Of a stretch of DNA of 64,000 nt, positions 62,779 to 64,000 are shown piece after piece. The DNA lies in the NCBI GenBank assembly GCA_024648695.1, contig JACAVV010000020.1, positions 1 to 64,000 on the forward strand, in the 5' to 3' direction. The notes below the pieces were generated by a model. The model made no database searches. It was not told the origin of the DNA and saw only the letters and a program-made list of their open reading frames with translations. The stretch comes from Nitrospina sp. GTDB lineage: Bacteria; Nitrospinota; Nitrospinia; Nitrospinales; JACRGP01. The translations under genes and the position numbers were made by a program. How positions within the stretch are numbered: position 1 is the first letter of the stretch; each line of letters opens with the position of its first letter.

Positions 62779-63236
62779 GTTTACCCTCTTTTTACGAGCT
62801 AGTTAAAAATCGTCAATAAATTTAAGAGCACATCTAACCACCCTTGCCCTTATCAAGGCCGGGGGTTCCAATACCATTGGACCGACTCCAAACCGCAAGC
62901 GATCATTAAAGATGCCCTTAATAACCTGAATAATCCAAGCTCAATAAAAGCGCCCTCCTGCAAGAAAACCACTATTTGAAACAGACCCCACACCCGACCT
63001 GAGTAGAGAATTCGGCCAAAAGTGCAAATGGATCTGAATAAACTTCAGGTTCCAGGAGGATTACTATAGCAGGAAAAATTAAAGGGATAGAGCATACCAC
63101 AGAATCCGGATTTCTACTAGATTTCCCACGAAATTTTCATATTTTTGGCAAGAAAAACTTCAACTTTTACCCCGATTTTGGATAAAAATACCTCTCTCCC
63201 GACAAGAGAGGACCAAGATGAAGGACGTAAATAAAC
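62779..63236. other. long intergenic stretch upstream of pntA
   Basis: These ~460 bases hold no gene I can support. A small palindrome, CCAAT-ACC-ATTGG, is at 62869-62881 and could be an operator for pntA. A short GGCCGGGGGTTCC near 62859 resembles fragments of the repeat family. Confidence 0.35.
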
Positions 63237-63239
63237 CAG

Positions 63240-63382
63240 GGTAATGGATAAGAAGTCACCCTCTCCCCTGCAGGGAGAAGGCAAGGGGATGATTCTTTGC
63301 TTTTTAAAGGCCGAAGGTCCGCAATAAGTGCTTTGAGTCATTAAAACGACTTTTGGGGTTTCCCCCTTCTTATCCTTAACTC
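63240..63382. repeat. MITE-like repeat, copy B
   Basis: The left end AATGGATAAGAAG (63243-63255) and right end CTTCTTATCCTTAAC (63366-63380) are inverted repeats. The interior has TCACCCTCTCCCC, AAAGGCCGAAGGTCC and TTTTGGGGTTTCCCCC in the same order as the reverse complement of copy A. It is about 143 bp, slightly shorter than copy A, with no coding capacity. Confidence 0.6.
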
Positions 63383-63478
63383 AGATAAAGCTAAATACTT
63401 CAAAAGATTTTGAATACTCAGAAACTGGGAACTTCTGGAAGAAAAATAAAAGCTTGATTGAAGAAAGTCACCTCCGGG

Positions 63479-64000
63479 TTATTCTTTCCCATGTTCCTCC
63501 AGAATCTTTAGAATTTCAGGGCGCTTGAATTGTCTGGCGACCTCAAAGGTGTCGCGTCCGAAGTCGTCTTTGATGCTGGTATCGGCTCCGAGTTCCAACA
63601 GCAATTCTACGATCTCGGGATAGCCTTTGGTGATGGCGAAATACAGAGGCGTCGTGTTAACCCGGGTCGGGATGTCCACGTCAGCACCTTTGTCGACCAG
63701 GTACCGGATCATATTGGCTTCGAAGTTGATCGCCGCCCAGTGTAATGGCGCGTAGGTGGCGTCATTGTCCTGATCGTCGATGTCGGCACCTTCGTCGAGA
63801 AGTTTTTGCGCTTTGGCGGTGTCGCCACTGCAAGCGGCTTCGTGGAGAGGCGACATCCTGCGTCCGCGCCAGCAGGGAATCTTTTCGCGCCCTGAATGTC
63901 GCACCGGTTTTTGTGCTTCCGAAGATGGCTCCGAGTTCGGCTTGTGCGTATTTTCAGGTGTTGCCGAGTCGGCTTTGGATTTTAATTTTCCCCCGCTACA
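63479..64000 (-). CDS. ankyrin-repeat protein, probably a lipoprotein (partial at right edge)
   Basis: The minus-strand frame is open from the window edge to a stop at 63479, 173 codons plus stop. The first visible residues are C-S-G-G-K, followed by ~38 polar residues, which would fit a lipoprotein cysteine with a flexible linker; the signal peptide would then lie outside the window. Four ankyrin repeats follow: 'SPLHEAACSGDTAKAQKLLDEGADID', 'APLHWAAINFEANMIRYLVDKGADVD', 'TPLYFAITKGYPEIVELLLELGADTS' and a final 'DTFEVARQFKRPEILKILEEHG'. The linker makes a GTG at 63904 an unlikely start. The binding partner is unknown. Confidence 0.8.
   Translation of the reverse strand, partial: CSGGKLKSKADSATPENTHKPNSEPSSEAQKPVRHSGREKIPCWRGRRMSPLHEAACSGDTAKAQKLLDEGADIDDQDNDATYAPLHWAAINFEANMIRYLVDKGADVDIPTRVNTTPLYFAITKGYPEIVELLLELGADTSIKDDFGRDTFEVARQFKRPEILKILEEHGKE

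Overview
The window reads as chromosomal DNA of a Gram-negative, flagellated, probably autotrophic bacterium. The outer membrane is implied by lipoproteins, an LptG-type permease and an AsmA-like giant. Metabolic genes include a NarK-type nitrate/nitrite transporter, a copper nitrite reductase (NirK), an alpha-carbonic anhydrase, a DabA/DabB inorganic-carbon uptake operon and a proton-translocating transhydrogenase. Together these fit a marine nitrite oxidiser of the Nitrospinota (Nitrospina-like) type. That placement is inferred from gene content; no rRNA gene or search result supports it. I saw no tRNA, rRNA, CRISPR array, prophage or transposase.

Layout. 1-5.3 kb: lipoprotein, narK, ychF, then on the minus strand an orphan ABC ATPase, acylphosphatase, a small helical protein and a lone cyclic-nucleotide-binding domain. 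5.7-6.5 kb: a nucleotidyltransferase gene split by an in-frame TAA. 6.7-9.8 kb: nirK behind a near-consensus promoter, alpha-carbonic anhydrase and a PNPOx-fold protein. 9.9-15.8 kb (minus): an alpha/beta-hydrolase fused to a caspase-like protease, and an AsmA-like protein. 16-26.5 kb: rlmB and rpsU sharing a terminator, a ChaN-PDZ protein, an ankyrin protein, a pentapeptide protein, ilvB with a secreted DsrE-like protein, and a tight kinase-lptG-ppx operon. 26.6-30.7 kb: a thioredoxin-like ferredoxin and fliK-flgD-flgE. 31-35 kb is accessory: a degenerate trypsin-like protein, a solo sigma-region-4 protein behind a perfect palindrome, a six-cysteine secreted protein and a DUF1566-TonB-C fusion. 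35.5-42.1 kb: dabB, a divergent antiporter-like gene, dabA and a PII-like gene. 42-50 kb: small membrane proteins, DUF2071, two glycosyltransferases, priA, a DedA-type protein and cutA. 50.4-58.2 kb: msrP and a signalling cluster (YfiR-like protein plus kinase, facing a hybrid kinase and a kinase that lacks its phospho-acceptor histidine). 58.4-64 kb: a small membrane protein, a beta-propeller, pntAB, and an ankyrin protein running off the right edge.

How the parts fit. NarK, NirK, carbonic anhydrase and the Dab operon form a nitrogen-oxide and inorganic-carbon theme; PntAB would supply NADPH for CO2 fixation. Dispersed between genes is a family of short GC-rich repeats. Two copies, at 157-312 and 63240-63382, are inverted relative to each other and end in matching ~15-bp terminal inverted repeats, like a small non-autonomous mobile element.

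The best candidates for something undescribed are the hydrolase-caspase fusion (9922-11712), the extra antiporter-like subunit inside the Dab operon (37217-38446), the His-less kinase (56972-58237) and the TIR-bounded repeat family.
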